A stretch of DNA of 64,000 nucleotides, from assembly GCF_048320135.1 (NCBI RefSeq), contig NZ_CP182947.1, forward strand, positions 1,240,001 through 1,304,000. Reading direction: 5' to 3'. Positions 62,100 through 64,000 of the stretch are shown one piece after another (the stretch's first letter is position 1; each line of letters starts with the position of its first letter). A program made the position numbers and the translations under genes. The notes under the pieces were generated by a model. That model did no database searches, was not told where the DNA came from, and saw nothing but the letters and a program-made list of their open reading frames with translations. The stretch is from Ideonella_A sakaiensis_A (lineage in GTDB: Bacteria; Pseudomonadota; Gammaproteobacteria; Burkholderiales; Burkholderiaceae_C).

Positions 62100-62638
62100 A
62101 TGATCTCGGCGCGGCGATTGCGCGCCCACACATCCTCGCCGCTGCCCTGCACTGCCGGTTTCTGTTCGCCCCAGCTGACGCTTTCGATCATCGATTCGCG
62201 CACACCGAGTGTGCTGAGCGTGCGCCGCACGGCATCGGCACGGCGCTGGCCAAGTGCCAAGTTGTATTCGGCGCTGCCGCGTTCGTCGGCGTGGCCTTCG
62301 ATGCGCACCGGCGTATTCGGCACCGTCGCCAGGTAGCGGGCATGGCGGGACAGCAGGTCGGCATCGGACGGGCTGATCGTGTACTGGTCGAAGCCGAAAT
62401 AGACGGTGCGCTCGGCCACCGGTGCGGCGGCCTCGTCTGCCCTGGCTGCGGCATTGCGCGCTGCTGCCGCAGCCCGCGCCGAGGCGTCGGCAGCCGACGG
62501 TGCTGGCGCTGCGCTGCGCGCAGGAGCCTGGGACATTGCCGTCTGCGAGTCGTATTTCATCTCTGGCGGCGTATTGGCGCATGCGCCCAGCAGAGAGGCA
62601 ACGGCGAGGGCGGACAGGAGACGAAGTTTGTGCTGCAT
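62084..62638 (-). CDS. OmpA-domain peptidoglycan-associated lipoprotein (Pal-like)
   Basis: A 184-residue lipoprotein: LLGAC with C20 as lipidated residue, AAGGAGGAA before the ATG at 62638, an Ala-rich linker (about 40-75), and an OmpA C-terminal domain with VYFGFDQYTISPSDADLL, RIEGHADERGSAEYNLALGQ and the diaminopimelate-binding NRRAEI. It anchors the outer membrane to peptidoglycan. The ADERGSAEYNLALGQRRADA segment is that of Pal, but tolQRAB and ybgF are not adjacent, so this is a displaced Pal or a paralogue. Confidence 0.87.
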   Translation of the reverse strand: MQHKLRLLSALAVASLLGACANTPPEMKYDSQTAMSQAPARSAAPAPSAADASARAAAAARNAAARADEAAAPVAERTVYFGFDQYTISPSDADLLSRHARYLATVPNTPVRIEGHADERGSAEYNLALGQRRADAVRRTLSTLGVRESMIESVSWGEQKPAVQGSGEDVWARNRRAEIIYSAR

Positions 62639-62877
62639 GGTTCCTCCTTGAGTTGAGCGCATTGTATGTTTGTATCTATTCAACACGTAAACGGGTTTGA
62701 TGCGTTTGGCGCTGCAAGTTCCGCAGCGGCGGGCGGATCCCCCGCAAGCACCAGATGGACACCCGATCTGCGCGCCAGCGCCGGCTGCGATCGCAGCCCG
62801 TCGCGGACCGGATCGATCCCGCTGGCCAGGCATGGCTACCATTGCTGCACTGCCGACTGCGCCAACCGTGAGATCAG

Positions 62878-63648
62878 ATGAAACTCGCCACCTGGAATAT
62901 CAATTCTCTCGCCGTTCGCCTGCCCCAGGTGCTCGACTGGCTGGCCGCCCACCCGGTCGACGTGATCGGGCTGCAGGAAACCAAGCTGATCGACGACAAA
63001 TTCCCGCAGGCTGAACTGGAAGCCGCCGGCTATCAGGTGCAGCGTTTCGGGCAGGCCACCTACAACGGGGTCGCGCTGCTGAGCCGCCAGTCCGCCAGCG
63101 ATGTCGTGCGCAACCTGCCTGGCTTTGACGACCCTCAGGCCCGGGTGTTGACGGCAACGGTTGACGGCGTTCGCGTCATCAACGCCTATTTTCCAAACGG
63201 CCAGGCGCCCGACAGCCCGAAATTTGCCTACAAGATGGCCTGGCTCGATGCCTTGCGTGGCTTCGTCGCGGAGCAGCTGACCCACTATCCGCAATTGGTG
63301 CTGCTCGGCGACTTCAACATCGCGCCGGAAGACCGCGATGTCCATGACCCGGTCGCGTGGGCCGGCCAGATCCACTGCACCGCCGAGGAACGGCAGCATT
63401 TCGAGGGCCTGCTCGGCACCGGCCTGTGCGATGCCTTCCGCCTGTTCGAGCAGCCGCCAAAAAGCTGGAGCTGGTGGGATTACCGGATGCTCGCCTTCCG
63501 CAAGAACCAGGGGCTGCGCATCGACCACATCCTGGTCAGCCCGGCGCTGAAGCCGCGGGTGCGCAGCTGCACGATCGACAAGCTGCCGCGCAAGAACGAG
63601 CGGCCGAGTGACCACGCGCCGGTATGGGTCGAGATCGCTGACCAGTGA
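62878..63648 (+). CDS. xthA: Exodeoxyribonuclease III (AP endonuclease)
   Basis: 256 residues with EEP motifs in order: LATWNINSLAVRLPQVLDWL, GLQETKL (catalytic glutamate), INAYFPNGQ, LLGDFNIAPEDRDVHDP, the RNDBLA-type SWWDYRMLAFRKNQGLRIDH and the terminal PSDHAPVWVEI. It repairs abasic sites and degrades 3' ends in the cytoplasm. The 239 bp upstream hold the presumed promoter of the Pal-like gene and of this gene, but no clear box was seen. Confidence 0.94.
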   Translation: MKLATWNINSLAVRLPQVLDWLAAHPVDVIGLQETKLIDDKFPQAELEAAGYQVQRFGQATYNGVALLSRQSASDVVRNLPGFDDPQARVLTATVDGVRVINAYFPNGQAPDSPKFAYKMAWLDALRGFVAEQLTHYPQLVLLGDFNIAPEDRDVHDPVAWAGQIHCTAEERQHFEGLLGTGLCDAFRLFEQPPKSWSWWDYRMLAFRKNQGLRIDHILVSPALKPRVRSCTIDKLPRKNERPSDHAPVWVEIADQ

Positions 63649-63687
63649 GCAACACCGCCGCCTGTCCTGGCGGCGGCAGCCGGCGCA

Positions 63688-64000
63688 TCAGTCGTCGACG
63701 CCAAGTTCCTGGATCTTGCGGGTGATCGTATTGCGGCCGATGCCGAGTTTCTGCGCCGCTTCGATGCGCCTGCCACGCGTGATGTCGAGCGCGGTATGAA
63801 TGAGCCGTGCCTCGAACTGCCGCGTCAAGGTATCCCAGACCGCCGGCACACCGCTTTGCAGCAGGCCGCGAGTCTCCCGTTCCAGGTCGTCGAGCCAGAA
63901 TCCGGCCGGCGCGGCTGACGACGTGCCAGACGCACTGGCCGCACCGGCGGCCGTTGCCGCCGGTGCGGCTGCCGGATCGGCCGCGGCGGCCGGGTCGCCG
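63688..64000 (-). CDS. ntrC: Nitrogen regulator NtrC (GlnG), C-terminal part, cut by window edge
   Basis: About 103 residues are visible. They begin in an alanine-rich stretch, continue FWLDDLERETRGLLQSG and TRQFEARLIHTALDITRGRR, and end in the Fis-type HTH EAAQKLGIGRNTITRKIQEL with GVDD as the terminus. This is the DNA-binding end of NtrC, which activates sigma-54 promoters when nitrogen is scarce. The AAA+ and receiver domains lie outside the window. Confidence 0.9.
   Translation of the reverse strand, partial: GDPAAAADPAAAPAATAAGAASASGTSSAAPAGFWLDDLERETRGLLQSGVPAVWDTLTRQFEARLIHTALDITRGRRIEAAQKLGIGRNTITRKIQELGVDD

Overview
The window is chromosomal DNA from a high-GC, Gram-negative bacterium, most likely a betaproteobacterium of the Burkholderiales. 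Supporting signs are strong third-position GC bias, a methylmalonyl-CoA mutase / MeaB / propionyl-CoA carboxylase block in the arrangement common in that order, a Tat-type leader on the dipeptide-binding protein, and an NtrC C-terminus ending in an IGRNTITRK-type helix. Gene density is close to 90 percent. I see no tRNA, rRNA, phage, transposase gene or CRISPR array. Both ends cut a gene: a two-domain VOC protein on the left and ntrC on the right.

Layout: 0.5-4.3 kb is a four-gene osmoprotectant ABC transporter in the order of E. coli yehZYXW (osmF), every junction overlapping by 4 nt. 4.4-8.6 kb holds a serine beta-lactamase-like hydrolase, a papain-like cysteine protease, an APH-fold phosphotransferase and a DnaJ-type chaperone. 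8.7-9.5 kb is a gene-free, nested large inverted repeat with REP elements at its ends. 9.5-10.8 kb encodes two low-complexity secreted proteins. 11.1-19.5 kb is mixed metabolism: gamma-glutamyltransferase, a carboxymuconolactone-decarboxylase-fold protein, tartrate/D-malate dehydrogenase, an HDOD-GAF protein, TesB, and a divergent ArgO/ArgP pair. 19.5-25.4 kb is a complete dipeptide-type ABC operon. 25.6-32.7 kb contains an MtfA-like peptidase, a membrane-anchored TAXI protein with a YadGH exporter, and a ybhP-clsB-ybhN lipid block. 32.8-42.1 kb has an M24B aminopeptidase, two paralogous miniproteins, a large zinc metalloprotease lipoprotein, EttA, RhlE and a small Ala/Lys-rich secreted protein.

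42.2-52.9 kb contains a translationally coupled YaaA / prolyl-4-hydroxylase pair and then the methylmalonyl-CoA pathway island: mutase, GNAT, MeaB chaperone, carboxylase beta and alpha subunits, and a VOC protein that may be the epimerase. Together these would convert propionyl-CoA to succinyl-CoA. A divergent GntR regulator sits upstream with a clear palindromic operator candidate. 53-56.3 kb carries TetR, a stand-alone flavodiiron-like metallo-beta-lactamase protein, a CopD-like membrane protein, dihydrofolate reductase and a GST. 56.3-61.4 kb is a membrane and cation-homeostasis group (DUF2254, CPA2 antiporter, RCK-type potassium channel, small membrane protein). 61.5-64 kb has MarR, a Pal-like lipoprotein, exonuclease III and the end of ntrC.

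I did not find a wholly new multi-gene system. The least explained items are the nested inverted repeat at 8.7-9.5 kb, the paired LPRVVV miniproteins at 34.9-35.5 kb, the two secreted repeat proteins at 9.5-10.8 kb, the anchored TAXI protein beside YadGH, and the TetR / diiron-MBL pair.
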